A stretch of 37,275 nucleotides of DNA from Soonwooa sp032078105 (GCA_046269235.1 JBJZOS010000015.1:1-37275); one strand, 5' to 3'. Shown: positions 16,753-25,375, counted from the stretch's first letter. The notes: a model not told the origin generated them from the sequence alone. Numbers and translations: made by a program.

Positions 16753-17478
16753 ATGCCGGAAGGACCAACCCTCGTTGTTTTCAAGAAAAAGCTTGAAAAG
16801 TTTGCAGGTAAAACCGTCACGGAAAGTGGGGGTTACAACAACCCTTATCAAGACCAGATCTCTGGTAAAAAACTAATTTCTTTGGGCACTTTTGGGAAAT
16901 ATCTCCTTCTTGATTTCGGAGATTTTTTAATTACTGTACATTTTGGTTTGTATGGAAGTTTTTTAATTAATGAGCAGAAAAAAGTGAACGCCAGTTTCTC
17001 GCTCTTTTTTGGCGAAGATCATGTTAATTTTTATGTGGTAAAAATTAAAAAAATCACCGATAAAAATGTGTTTAATGAGAAGTTGAATGTTTTTTCTGAG
17101 CAATACGATGTTGCAGAAACGGAAGAATTATTGTTGGGCAAAAAATTTCTCACACAGAAAGTTGGTGATGTACTGATGAACCAGGATATTTTCCCAGGCG
17201 TCGGGAACATTATTCGCAATGAAGTTCTTTTCATGAGCGACATTCATCCGGAAAGCATTGTGGGAAAAATTCCCCGAGAAAAAATACGGGAATTACTCCA
17301 AAATATTCGCAAGTTTTCTCTTGCTTCTGTACCATTGATTGAGGGTAAAATTTGGAAATCTTCCGCAGCACTTTATCAGAAACAAGTTTATAAAGGCGAT
17401 GAAGTTACTGAATATGTTTCCCAAAAAATTAAGCGCAAAACATTTGTGAACGAAAAAACTCAGAACCTTTACCGCTAA
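16753..17478 (+). CDS. Fpg/Nei-family DNA glycosylase with a zincless finger
   Basis: A 241-residue base-excision repair glycosylase/AP lyase. The N-terminus is MPEGP with the catalytic Pro2 and Glu3. The helix-two-turn-helix is present (MNQDIFPGVGNIIRNEVLF), followed by SDIHPES. The C-terminal finger region (YQKQVYKGDEV to TQNLYR) has the length and charged pattern of the Nei finger, but all four zinc cysteines are replaced; the end of the protein contains no Cys. This resembles the zincless finger of NEIL1. It begins 35 bp after the topoisomerase gene and may be co-transcribed with it. Confidence 0.85.
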   Translation: MPEGPTLVVFKKKLEKFAGKTVTESGGYNNPYQDQISGKKLISLGTFGKYLLLDFGDFLITVHFGLYGSFLINEQKKVNASFSLFFGEDHVNFYVVKIKKITDKNVFNEKLNVFSEQYDVAETEELLLGKKFLTQKVGDVLMNQDIFPGVGNIIRNEVLFMSDIHPESIVGKIPREKIRELLQNIRKFSLASVPLIEGKIWKSSAALYQKQVYKGDEVTEYVSQKIKRKTFVNEKTQNLYR

Positions 17479-17808
17479 GTGTCGATGATAATAAACTACC
17501 TCTCGTTCAAAAAATCAAATAAATGCTTTTAGTAATGTAATCCCAATTGGGGCTATTCACTTAAAAATCTATATTCTAATCAATTGAATTTATAAGTTTT
17601 GGATTGAAAAAAATTATGCGCAGATAATCTGAGATTAGTACTCATTTTCAAAAGCCTAATGAAAAACAAGTCACCTCTACAAAGCTTTATCCGGTCATGG
17701 TTGTATTGTTCTGAATATTCCAAATCTGACACTTTTAAAACTCCAGTTTCCGTAATTTCTGACACCAAAATTTTAGGTCTGCCTCCTTTACATCAATCTG
17801 GAAAAATA
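17479..17808. other. Intergenic stretch, no supported gene
   Basis: Contains a 10-bp palindrome CCCAATTGGG (17542-17551) without a T tract. A minus-strand frame at 17580-17768 begins with protein-like sequence (MVSEITETGVLKVSDLEYSE) but becomes unconvincing afterwards; it could be the ruin of a gene and is not called. Confidence 0.4.
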
Positions 17809-19242
17809 TTAAACACCTTTTGCCAACCTTCTCACCATTCCGTTAAAAATAATTCCGTGAAACGGCAAAACAGAATACCAATAGAGTCTTCCCGTTAATC
17901 CATGAGGCCGAAAAACCGCTTTTTGCCAAAGCCTTCCTTTGTAAACTTTAAACATCAGCCAAGCTTCGCCGGGAAGTTTCATTTCTGCAAAGAGAATGAG
18001 TTTTCCTTCTTCTTTATTAGCATACAGCACCCGCCAGAAATCGAGTGCATCACCCTGATGAAGATTTTCAGGATGTGTTCTTCCGCGTCTCAGTCCTGGT
18101 CCGCCAGCAATTAAATCCATAAATCCGCGAACTTTCCAGAGACTTTGACCGTACCAACCGTTTTTGCCGCCTAACGAAAAAATCCTGTTCATACATTTTT
18201 CGCGGTCATCATATTTTTCTGTTCTTAAATCAACAAAGCAACCGTATTTCGGAACATCAAGATAATCTTTCAGGCTGGAATCGCTTCTGCTGCTGATAAA
18301 ACTGTCTTTCCAACTCGAAGCAATTTCATTGTCCTGAATTTTAGCCAGCGTTCTTCTTAAAGCCGTATCATAAGAAAAAGGCTGAACTCCCGTAATCTGT
18401 TTGATTTCCGCAAGACTTTCCGGTCTGCAGACCACTTCAATCTTCATACTTCCAACTAAAGCAGAAGCTAAATTATACGATGTTGAGGTTATAAAATACA
18501 GCCAATATGATGACAATTTCGGCGTCATTACAGGAACGGTAAAAATCTTTCGTTTCAGTCCTCTTATTTTGGCAAACTCCAAAAGCATTTCTTTGTAGGT
18601 CAAAACATTATCACATCCGATATCAAAACTTTTGCGATAAGCATCTTCTTTAAATAAAGTAAAAATCAGAAAATCCAGAACATTGGCAATTCCGATCGGC
18701 TGACATTTTGTGTGGAGCCATTTGGGAGCCACCATTACCGGTAATTTCTCCACCAAATCTCTGATGATTTCGAACGATGCACTTCCTGAGCCAATGATAA
18801 TTCCCGCTCTCAAAACTGTGGCCGGAACTTTACATTTCATCAGAATTTTTTCAACTTCAAATCTTGAACTGAGATGTTCAGATAATTCTTTTTCATTAGC
18901 CAAACCCGAAAGATAGATGATGTGTTTGCAATCGGTCTTTTCAATATAATTTGAAAAATTAATGGCACATTGTTTTTCACTTTCCGCATAATCGTTACTG
19001 TTGCTCATGGAATGCATAAGATAATACGCCCCGGAAATATCTTTCGGAATATTTTCCAGTGTCTCGGGTTTCAGAAAATCCACTTCCACCACCTCAATCT
19101 GGGCATCATCAATATCTACACTTTTGGAAAAACGGTTTTTATCCCTGCAACAGCAGATGACCTGATAACCTTGTGCAGCAATTACATTTATCATTCGTTT
19201 TCCGATGTATCCGGTAGCTCCGGTAAGAAGAATTTTTTTCAT
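17809..19242 (-). CDS. SDR-family NAD(P)-binding protein with C-terminal DUF2867
   Basis: A 477-residue protein starting at MKKILLTGATGYIGKRM; a longer frame from 19266 adds eight residues with no support. Residues 1-300 form an atypical SDR/epimerase-like Rossmann domain (GATGYIG, then YLMHSMSNSNDY, IIYLSGL, VLRAGIIIGSGSASFEIIRD). The C-terminal part (about 330-470) is the DUF2867 domain with GPGLRRGRTHP and GDALDFWRVLYANKEEGKL. The function of this fusion is not established. In this neighbourhood it sits next to GTP cyclohydrolase II (45 bp upstream, same strand), with the photolyase genes nearby. Confidence 0.82.
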   Translation of the reverse strand: MKKILLTGATGYIGKRMINVIAAQGYQVICCCRDKNRFSKSVDIDDAQIEVVEVDFLKPETLENIPKDISGAYYLMHSMSNSNDYAESEKQCAINFSNYIEKTDCKHIIYLSGLANEKELSEHLSSRFEVEKILMKCKVPATVLRAGIIIGSGSASFEIIRDLVEKLPVMVAPKWLHTKCQPIGIANVLDFLIFTLFKEDAYRKSFDIGCDNVLTYKEMLLEFAKIRGLKRKIFTVPVMTPKLSSYWLYFITSTSYNLASALVGSMKIEVVCRPESLAEIKQITGVQPFSYDTALRRTLAKIQDNEIASSWKDSFISSRSDSSLKDYLDVPKYGCFVDLRTEKYDDREKCMNRIFSLGGKNGWYGQSLWKVRGFMDLIAGGPGLRRGRTHPENLHQGDALDFWRVLYANKEEGKLILFAEMKLPGEAWLMFKVYKGRLWQKAVFRPHGLTGRLYWYSVLPFHGIIFNGMVRRLAKGV

Positions 19243-19287
19243 GAGTTTGGATTTGGTAAGTGGCAATTACTTCATTTAATGAGAAAA

Positions 19288-19878
19288 CTATACCTTTTCT
19301 AAAAGATGCCCGAAATAATCTTTCTTTTTTGAAAGATAACTTTCGTTCACGTCATTCGATTCTATTTCCAAAGGAACTCTGTGATGCAGAATAATTCCGC
19401 TGTTTTCCAGAGATCTAAGTTTATCCGGATTATTGGTCAGCAGATTAATTTCTTTCACATTCAGAAGTTTAAGCATATCCACCGCTACATCAAAATTTCT
19501 CCCGTCTGCAGGCAATCCTAATTTTAAATTCGCTTCCACCGTATCAAAACCTTTTTCCTGAAGCGCATACGCTCTCAATTTATTGATGATTCCGATATTT
19601 CTGCCTTCCTGCCGAAGGTAAATAATCATTCCGCCATTTTCCGACATATATTTCATTGCAGCGTCCAATTGCTGTCCGCATTCGCATTTTTTAGAATGAA
19701 AAATCTCGCCTGTGATACATTCTGAATGAAAACGAACGTTTACTGTTTTGCTGAAATCTGTATTTTCTGCCACCCAAACCAAGTGCGGATTCCAGTCTTC
19801 TTCGTATTCTGAGAATGCATAAACAGTAAACATCCCAAAATCTGTTGGTATATTCGATTGTGCCTGTATTGTCAACAT
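19288..19878 (-). CDS. ribA: GTP cyclohydrolase II, stand-alone form
   Basis: A 196-residue enzyme that opens GTP to the first intermediate of riboflavin/FMN/FAD synthesis. The zinc ligands are Cys54, Cys65 and Cys67 (C-x10-C-x-C), and the GTP site is YLRQEGRNIGIINKLRAYAL with the LLTNNPDK motif. Length equals E. coli RibA. Many Bacteroidota use a fused RibBA, so this may be an extra copy supplying FAD to the two photolyases nearby; that is an inference. It is divergent from the TetR gene, with an imperfect palindrome (19904-19919) over its -7-like box TAAATTTG (19915-19908). Confidence 0.92.
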   Translation of the reverse strand: MLTIQAQSNIPTDFGMFTVYAFSEYEEDWNPHLVWVAENTDFSKTVNVRFHSECITGEIFHSKKCECGQQLDAAMKYMSENGGMIIYLRQEGRNIGIINKLRAYALQEKGFDTVEANLKLGLPADGRNFDVAVDMLKLLNVKEINLLTNNPDKLRSLENSGIILHHRVPLEIESNDVNESYLSKKKDYFGHLLEKV

Positions 19879-19903
19879 AATTCAAAAATTAAATGGTTTA
19901 TAT

Positions 19904-19956
19904 AGTACAAATTTATACTTTATTTTAATTGATTGTAAAATTATTTACTAATTTTG
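19904..19956. promoter_or_regulatory. Divergent promoter region of ribA and the TetR gene
   Basis: On the minus strand TAAATTTG at 19915-19908 and on the plus strand TAATTTTG at 19949-19956 both match TAnnTTTG. The imperfect palindrome AGTACAAATTTATACT (19904-19919, 14 of 16 symmetric) overlaps the ribA box and could be an operator. Neither box has a clear -33 element. Confidence 0.45.
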
Positions 19957-19975
19957 TCCATAAATAAATTCTATT

Positions 19976-20629
19976 ATGCAAGAACAAACCCATATCACAC
20001 AGGAAAAAATATTTGAATTATACGGAGATTATATTTTGAATCACGGAGAAAAACCGAAAAACGTTTACCTTTTTGCGAAAGAAAATAATTTTGAGGAGAA
20101 AGAGTTTTACCACTATTTCTCAGGATTCGAGCAAATCGAAAGAGAAATATTGAATCATCTTTTCACGAAATCTCTGGAACTTGCTTCGGAAGTGAATTCT
20201 TCGAGCGAAGTGACAACAAAAGAAAAACTCCTGAATGTGTATTACATTTTCTTTGAAAATATGACGATGAACCGTTCTTTAGTTTTATCTATTTTGGGAA
20301 GCAATAAAATCCAGAATATCAAAACGCTTCAGAATCTTAGAGAAACCCATAAACAATTTGTTAACACTCTCGATTTCAACGAGTGGGAAATGATTGAAAA
20401 AGCGAAAGAAGACATCCGAAAATTCAACGAAAAATCGAGACAGGAAGCACTTTGGCTCCATTTGGTTTCCGCCATTGATTTTTGGAAAAAAGACACTTCT
20501 CCCGATTTTGAAAAAACGGATATTTTCATCGAAAAAACGGTCGATACGGGTTTTGAACTGATGGACAACGAGCCATTGAGAAAAGTTTTCGACCTTGGAA
20601 AATTTCTGTGGAAGGAAAATTTTAAATGA
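19976..20629 (+). CDS. TetR-family transcriptional regulator
   Basis: A 217-residue protein with an N-terminal TetR-like helix-turn-helix (KIFELYGDYILNHGEKPKNV, then LFAKENNFEEKEFYHYFSGF) and a helical C-terminal ligand domain of the kind found next to ABC1/UbiB kinase genes. It precedes the kinase gene on the same strand but is separated from it by 517 bp of repeats. The regulated genes could be ribA (divergent) and the photolyase cluster; this is inferred from position only. Confidence 0.72.
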   Translation: MQEQTHITQEKIFELYGDYILNHGEKPKNVYLFAKENNFEEKEFYHYFSGFEQIEREILNHLFTKSLELASEVNSSSEVTTKEKLLNVYYIFFENMTMNRSLVLSILGSNKIQNIKTLQNLRETHKQFVNTLDFNEWEMIEKAKEDIRKFNEKSRQEALWLHLVSAIDFWKKDTSPDFEKTDIFIEKTVDTGFELMDNEPLRKVFDLGKFLWKENFK

Positions 20630-20687
20630 GTTGATGAATAGCGATTGGCAAATGCTTTTGGTTTGTAATAAGCTAATATTTATTTGG

Positions 20688-20773
20688 GCAGCTATTTCCG
20701 CCCTCCACTCCCGCTTTTTTGTGCCAATGCTTTTCCCAGTCTTACAAAAAGAGCTCCGTTCAGGTCGGGCTGC
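20688..20773 (+). repeat. Long imperfect hairpin, probable flavobacterial intergenic repeat
   Basis: The ends GCAGC (20688-20692) and GCTGC (20769-20773) pair, and CTTTTTTGT (20714-20722) pairs with ACAAAAAG (20744-20751) inside. GC-rich arms alternate with AT-rich ones. The sequence pattern (gggcagctatttccgccctc and gctccgttcaggtcgggctg) is one I recall from intergenic regions of many flavobacteria, but no search was possible. Confidence 0.5.
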
Positions 20774-20852
20774 TAGATTTGCCGATTCAAAATTTAAATT
20801 TAAAAGAATTAGGTACTTCAGTTGCGAAAATTAAAGAGAAAACGGGAGAATG

Positions 20853-21031
20853 TTCCGCTCCGTAGGTGCGGAATCTGTGTAGAAATTACGATTAATCGTG
20901 TTGAAGAGAACTCCATAGGAGTTCAATCTTAAAGAAAAAAAGATTAAACTGAATAGATTGCACTCCTACGCAGTGCCTCAAAATGGAAAATAAATTCTTT
21001 TTCTACACAGATAAAGCTCCCAAAGGAGCTT
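20853..21031 (+). repeat. Nested palindromic array of four short hairpins
   Basis: Four hairpins share a CTCC-NNN-GGAG-type core: 20853-20873 (TTCCGC/GCGGAA), 20908-20924 (GAACTCC/GGAGTTC), 20960-20976 (GCACT/AGTGC) and 21014-21031 (AAGCTCC/GGAGCTT). Hairpins 1 and 4 are followed or preceded by the same 13-mer in opposite orientation: ATCTGTGTAGAAA at 20873-20885 and TTTCTACACAGAT at 21000-21012. Hairpins 2 and 3 likewise share CAATCT (20924-20929) and AGATTG (20955-20960). The unit is thus inverted around position 20942, with stem changes that keep base pairing. Probably a REP/MITE-like element. Confidence 0.7.
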
Positions 21032-21043
21032 AAGAAATAAATA

Positions 21044-21069
21044 GTTATGCTGAGCTTTTCGAAGCACGG
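21044..21069 (+). repeat. Short dispersed motif with a UUCG hairpin
   Basis: ATGCTGAGCTTTTCGAAGCA contains GCTT-TTCG-AAGC, a stem closed by a UUCG tetraloop. The motif resembles the 'tgctgagcttgtcgaagc' sequence that I recall as dispersed in Bacteroidota genomes. It is the third repeat type in the 20630-21146 spacer, which holds no gene. Confidence 0.4.
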
Positions 21070-21146
21070 TTGCGAACTTAAAACAATTAGCAATTAAAAA
21101 TCATTGCGACATTGCGTTAAAAACATTTGACAGACAAAATTTAAAA

Positions 21147-22466
21147 ATGAAAACATTAGATAAAATTCCTACAGGAAAAATTGAACGGACAAGCAGCCTG
21201 CTAAAAGCGGGAGCAAAAGTCGGTGTAAACTACCTGAAATATTACGGAAATAAAATCACGAAAAATGAAGAGGAGGCACGAAAAATTCTGAACGAAGACA
21301 ATGCTGCAGATATTTACGATTCGTTAAAAGAATTAAAAGGTTCTGCGCTGAAAGTTGCCCAAATGCTGAGTATGGAAAAAAACATTCTTCCGGTGGAATA
21401 TGTAGAAAAGTTCTCACTTTCGCAGTTTTCCGTTCCGCCTTTGTCGGGTGCTTTGGTGAAGAAAACCTTCCGAAAATATTTCGGGAAAAATCCGGAAGAT
21501 ATTTTTGATGAATTTTCCGCCGAATCGGTTAATGCCGCGAGTATCGGACAGGTTCATACGGCAAAAAAAGACGGCAAAAAACTGGCGGTGAAAATACAAT
21601 ATCCCGGTGTAAGAGAAAGCATTTCGAGCGACCTGAAAATGGTAAAACCGATTGCGATGAAAATGTTCAACATCAAACAAGAAGGTTCGGAATCTTATTT
21701 TCAGGAAGTGGAAGACAAATTGTTTGAAGAAACTGACTATAATCTGGAACTGAAACGAAGTCAGCATTTTGCAGAAGAATGCAGTCATCTTCCGAATGTG
21801 AAATTCCCTCATTATTATCCGGAATATTCGTCTGAGAAAATCATCACAATGGACTGGATGTCGGGAATTCATTTTTCGGAATTTACCAAAAAACAGAATT
21901 CTCAGGACGATTTGAATAAAATCGGACAGACACTTTGGGATTTTTATATGTATCAGATGCATATTCTGAAAAAAGTTCACGCCGATCCGCATCCGGGAAA
22001 TTTCCTGATTTCGGAAAACAATGAATTATTGGTCATCGATTTTGGCTGTATCAAAGAGATTCCGGAAGATTTCTACATTCCGTATTTTGAACTGGCGAAA
22101 GAAGAAAATCTGAAAAATCCTGAAATTTTCCGTGAAAAATTATTCACCTTGGAGATTCTTCGAACAGAAGATTCAGAACAAGAAAAAGAGTTTTTTGCCA
22201 AATTATTCTACGAATTACTGGAATTGTTTACGAGACCGTTTAATCAGGAAAAATTTGACTTTTCGGATGAGTCTTTCTTTCAGGAAATTGCCGATCTGGG
22301 ACAGAAATATGCGAAAGTAAGTGATATGAAAGGAATGAATACCAACCGCGGTTCCCGACATTTTATTTACCTCAACAGAACATTTTTCGGTTTGTATAAT
22401 ATGATGCACGATCTGAAAGCGAAAGATGTAGCGATTAATCATTTTAAAAATTTTATAATTTCTTAA
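21147..22466 (+). CDS. ABC1/UbiB (AarF-ADCK) family atypical kinase
   Basis: A 439-residue UbiB-fold protein. The family's KxGQ-like motif appears as LKVAQMLSMEKNILP, the A-rich/VAIK-type region as AASIGQVHTAKKDGKKLAVK, the catalytic loop as VHADPHPGNFLI, and the metal-binding DFG as VIDFGCIKEIP. Such proteins act as ATPases that support prenyl-quinone or lipid metabolism rather than as protein kinases. The stop at 22466 touches the DUF2256 gene (4-bp gap to its ATG at 22470), so it is probably co-transcribed with the photolyase genes. Confidence 0.9.
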   Translation: MKTLDKIPTGKIERTSSLLKAGAKVGVNYLKYYGNKITKNEEEARKILNEDNAADIYDSLKELKGSALKVAQMLSMEKNILPVEYVEKFSLSQFSVPPLSGALVKKTFRKYFGKNPEDIFDEFSAESVNAASIGQVHTAKKDGKKLAVKIQYPGVRESISSDLKMVKPIAMKMFNIKQEGSESYFQEVEDKLFEETDYNLELKRSQHFAEECSHLPNVKFPHYYPEYSSEKIITMDWMSGIHFSEFTKKQNSQDDLNKIGQTLWDFYMYQMHILKKVHADPHPGNFLISENNELLVIDFGCIKEIPEDFYIPYFELAKEENLKNPEIFREKLFTLEILRTEDSEQEKEFFAKLFYELLELFTRPFNQEKFDFSDESFFQEIADLGQKYAKVSDMKGMNTNRGSRHFIYLNRTFFGLYNMMHDLKAKDVAINHFKNFIIS

Positions 22467-22469
22467 TGA

Positions 22470-22625
22470 ATGCCATCACAATTACCGTCAAAAATCTGTG
22501 AAGTCTGCGGACTGCCCTTTAACTGGCGGAAAAAGTGGAAAAAAAACTGGGACGAAGTAAAATATTGCAGCGAAAGATGCCGGAAAAACAAAAAATCAAC
22601 ATCCTCTGGTTCACCAAAGATTTGA
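22470..22625 (+). CDS. DUF2256 zinc-ribbon-like small protein
   Basis: A 51-residue protein too short for standard gene tracks. It has the DUF2256 pattern: KICEVCGLPFNWRKKW, then WDEVKYCSERCRKNK, with Cys10, Cys13, Cys33 and Cys37 as a likely zinc site. The ATG at 22470 follows the kinase gene stop; another ATG at 22466 is out of frame and stops after 11 codons. Its last 49 nt overlap the cryptochrome DASH start at 22577. DUF2256 genes often neighbour photolyase/cryptochrome genes, which fits here; the function is unknown. Confidence 0.85.
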   Translation: MPSQLPSKICEVCGLPFNWRKKWKKNWDEVKYCSERCRKNKKSTSSGSPKI

Positions 22626-23875
22626 GAACGAGAGATTCAGAATCCTTATACAAAGCGATGCGGGAAGATTTGCCTTTTCTTGCAGTTTATGTTTTTGATG
22701 CGGAATTTTTTGCTCAAAAACAATTGGGTTTCAGAAAAATTGGAAAATACCGTGCAAAATTTTTGCTGGAAAGTGTAGAAAACTTAAGACACAATTTAGC
22801 GAAACAGAAGATTCCTTTTTCAGTTAAATACGGCAAAACGGAAGATTTTTTCAAAGAAATTTCCGAGGAATTTGAAATCGTGAAGATTTTCTGTCAGGAT
22901 GAATGGACAAAAGAGGAACTGCACTTACAAACTAATATTGAAAAAGCAATTCCAGCTGCCAATTGGGAAAAATCATATTCACAGTTTCTGGTTCATCCGC
23001 ATTTTGTTTTTAAAACGTTGGATAAAATTCCGATGCTGTTTACCACGTTCCGAAAGAAAATTGAAAAAAATCTGCTGATTCGCCCTGAATTTGAATCGAA
23101 TGACTTGGTGTACAATAAATCGGAAATTCATTTTCAAAGCGATATTATTTCATTGAATTCGCTGGGTTTTGAAGATTTTGAAACGGATGAAAGAACAGCT
23201 TTTCCTTTTTCGGGCGGAGAAAGCGAAGCATTGAAAAGATTGCAGCATTATTTCTGGGAAACTCAGAATGTGAGTCAGTACAGACAAACCCGAAACGGTT
23301 TGGTAGGAACAGATTACAGTTCAAAATTTTCGGCTTGGCTGTCGGATGGAAGTCTTTCTGCGGTAACCATTTATCACGAAATAAAAAAATATGAAGAGGA
23401 ATTCGGAGCCAATGATTCAACTTACTGGCTGATTTTTGAATTGTTCTGGCGGGATTTTTTCAAATATGTTTCTATACAGCACAAAGACTTGATTTTCTGG
23501 AAAAGCGGAATTAATCATCAAAAATATTTCTTTGAAAGCAATAAAGCGTTCATTGAAAAATGGAAGGATGGAGAAACGGATTCCGATTTCGTGAATGCCA
23601 ATATGCTCGAACTGAAAAATACAGGCTGGATGAGCAATCGCGGTCGCCAAAATGTAGCTTCGTATTTCTGCAAAATTCTGAAACAAGATTGGAGAATCGG
23701 AGCGGCCTACTTTGAGGAAATGCTGATCGATTATGATGTTCACAGCAATTACGGCAACTGGATGTATCTCGCCGGAGTCGGAAATGACAATCGTGACCGG
23801 ACTTTTAACCCTGAAAAACAGGCAGAAATGTATGATGCTAACGAGGAGTTTAGAAAATTATGGCTAAAGCAGTAA
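22577..23875 (+). CDS. Cryptochrome DASH / photolyase
   Basis: A 432-residue FAD protein from MPEKQKINILWFTKDLRTRD; the longer frame from 22535 adds 14 residues that lie over DUF2256 coding sequence and are unlikely. Residues 1-130 are the antenna domain (LAVYVFDAEFF, RKIGKYRAKFLLESVENLR); the FAD domain has SWL-like SKFSAWLSDGSLSA, FELFWRDFFKY, TGWMSNRGRQNVASYFCK, LIDYDVHSNYGNWMYLAGVG and the NPEKQAEMYD end typical of the DASH class. It should repair pyrimidine dimers (at least in single-stranded DNA) or sense blue light. It overlaps the next photolyase gene by 16 bp. Confidence 0.92.
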   Translation: MPEKQKINILWFTKDLRTRDSESLYKAMREDLPFLAVYVFDAEFFAQKQLGFRKIGKYRAKFLLESVENLRHNLAKQKIPFSVKYGKTEDFFKEISEEFEIVKIFCQDEWTKEELHLQTNIEKAIPAANWEKSYSQFLVHPHFVFKTLDKIPMLFTTFRKKIEKNLLIRPEFESNDLVYNKSEIHFQSDIISLNSLGFEDFETDERTAFPFSGGESEALKRLQHYFWETQNVSQYRQTRNGLVGTDYSSKFSAWLSDGSLSAVTIYHEIKKYEEEFGANDSTYWLIFELFWRDFFKYVSIQHKDLIFWKSGINHQKYFFESNKAFIEKWKDGETDSDFVNANMLELKNTGWMSNRGRQNVASYFCKILKQDWRIGAAYFEEMLIDYDVHSNYGNWMYLAGVGNDNRDRTFNPEKQAEMYDANEEFRKLWLKQ

Positions 23876-25338
23876 AACATACCGCCCAATTGATTTTTCC
23901 GCATCAGCTTTTTGAGGATACGGATTACCTGGATAAAAGTCAGCCTGTGTTTTTGGTGGAAGAATATCTGTTTTTAAAGCAATATTCTTTTCATAAACAA
24001 AAGATTGCCTTTCACCGCGCAACGATGAAATTTTATGAAAATCAATTAAAAAAGGCAGGTTTTGAAGTTGAATACATTGAAAGTTCATCGAAATTCAGCG
24101 ACAACCGAAATTTAATTCAAAAGCTTGAAAAAGAAAATTTTACAACGATAAAAACAACGGATGTTTGCGACAACTGGCTGGAAAAAAGATTAAAGGAAAC
24201 CAAATTAGCACTCGAAATTTTAGATAGTCCGCTTTTCATCAATACCAAAGAAGATCTGAAAGATTATTTTGAGGGTAAAAAAGCCTATCATCAAACAGAT
24301 TTTTACAAACAGCAGAGAATCACCCGAAATATTCTAATGAAAGCCGGAAAACCGTTGGGTGGAAAATGGACCTACGACACCGAAAACCGAAAAAAATATC
24401 CGAAAAATAAAAAAGCACCTGCCATTCATTTTCCAAAAAACAATGAATTTTACGAGGAAGCAAAAGATTACACCGAAAAAAATTTCGCCAAGAATTACGG
24501 TACGCTTACCGATGAACAGCTCTACCCGACTACTTTCAAGGAAGCCAAACAATGGCTGGAACAGTTTCTGGAAAACCGTTTTCTGGAGTTTGGGGTTTAT
24601 GAAGACAGTATTGTAGAAAAGGAACATTTTCTGCATCACAGCGTGCTTTCTCCGCTCATGAATGTCGGACTTTTAACACCCGAATATGTGCTGGAAAAAG
24701 CGATTGCATTTGCAGAAGAAAACGATATTCCGGTGAATTCTCTGGAAGGTTTTGTCCGCCAGATTTTGGGTTGGCGCGAATTTGTGCGTGGGGTTTATGT
24801 ATATCAGGGAACATATCAGCGGAATAAAAATTATTGGAAACACGACAAAAAACTTCCGGAATCTTTTTACACCGCCAAAACAGGAATCCGCCCGATTGAC
24901 AGTTCGCTTCAGAAAATCCTGAAAACCGGGTATGCGCATCACATCGAACGACTGATGATTTTTGCCAATTTTATGAATCTTGCTCAGTTCAATCCTGATG
25001 AAGTCTATCAGTGGTTTATGGAAATGTTTATCGATTCCTACGATTGGGTAATGGTTCCGAATGTGTATGGAATGAGCAGTTTTTCGGACGGCGGGAAGAT
25101 GAGTACGAAACCGTACATCAGCGGAAGCAATTATATTAAGAAAATGAGCGATTATCCGGACGGAGAATGGAATGAAAAATGGGATGCGCTGTTTTGGAAT
25201 TTTATTAATGACAATAAAGAGTTTTTTGCTGGAAATCCAAGATTGGGAATGATGCTGAGAACACTGGAGAAAATGCCGGAAGAGAAACGAAAACAACATT
25301 TTAAAGCAGCGAAAGAAGTTATTGGAAGTTTAAGATGA
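23860..25338 (+). CDS. PhrB-like photolyase without Fe-S cysteines
   Basis: A 492-residue protein of the bacterial cryptochrome/photolyase group related to (6-4) photolyase PhrB. N-terminal AQLIFPHQLFEDTDYL with VEEYLFLKQYSFHKQKIAFH; FAD-domain signatures QILGWREFVRGVYV, KTGYAHHIERLMIFANFMNL, WFMEMFIDSYDWVMVPNVYG and MSSFSDGGKMSTKPYISGSN are clear. The whole protein has a single Cys (in TTDVCDNW), so the [4Fe-4S] cluster of PhrB cannot form; the segment after KMSDYPDGEW replaces the CxxC part. It overlaps the DASH gene by 16 bp and would share its expression. Confidence 0.9.
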   Translation: MAKAVKHTAQLIFPHQLFEDTDYLDKSQPVFLVEEYLFLKQYSFHKQKIAFHRATMKFYENQLKKAGFEVEYIESSSKFSDNRNLIQKLEKENFTTIKTTDVCDNWLEKRLKETKLALEILDSPLFINTKEDLKDYFEGKKAYHQTDFYKQQRITRNILMKAGKPLGGKWTYDTENRKKYPKNKKAPAIHFPKNNEFYEEAKDYTEKNFAKNYGTLTDEQLYPTTFKEAKQWLEQFLENRFLEFGVYEDSIVEKEHFLHHSVLSPLMNVGLLTPEYVLEKAIAFAEENDIPVNSLEGFVRQILGWREFVRGVYVYQGTYQRNKNYWKHDKKLPESFYTAKTGIRPIDSSLQKILKTGYAHHIERLMIFANFMNLAQFNPDEVYQWFMEMFIDSYDWVMVPNVYGMSSFSDGGKMSTKPYISGSNYIKKMSDYPDGEWNEKWDALFWNFINDNKEFFAGNPRLGMMLRTLEKMPEEKRKQHFKAAKEVIGSLR

Positions 25339-25375
25339 TTTTTTAAATATAAAGGAATCAAATATCAACAGGAAA

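Noticed and set aside
20853..21031. CRISPR-like array because of four regularly spaced hairpins
   Set aside because: Units are inverted, stems differ and spacing is irregular; no cas gene occurs.
22535..22576. Longer N-terminus for the cryptochrome DASH protein
   Set aside because: These codons are read over the DUF2256 gene and are not part of the DASH family; the ATG at 22577 fits better.
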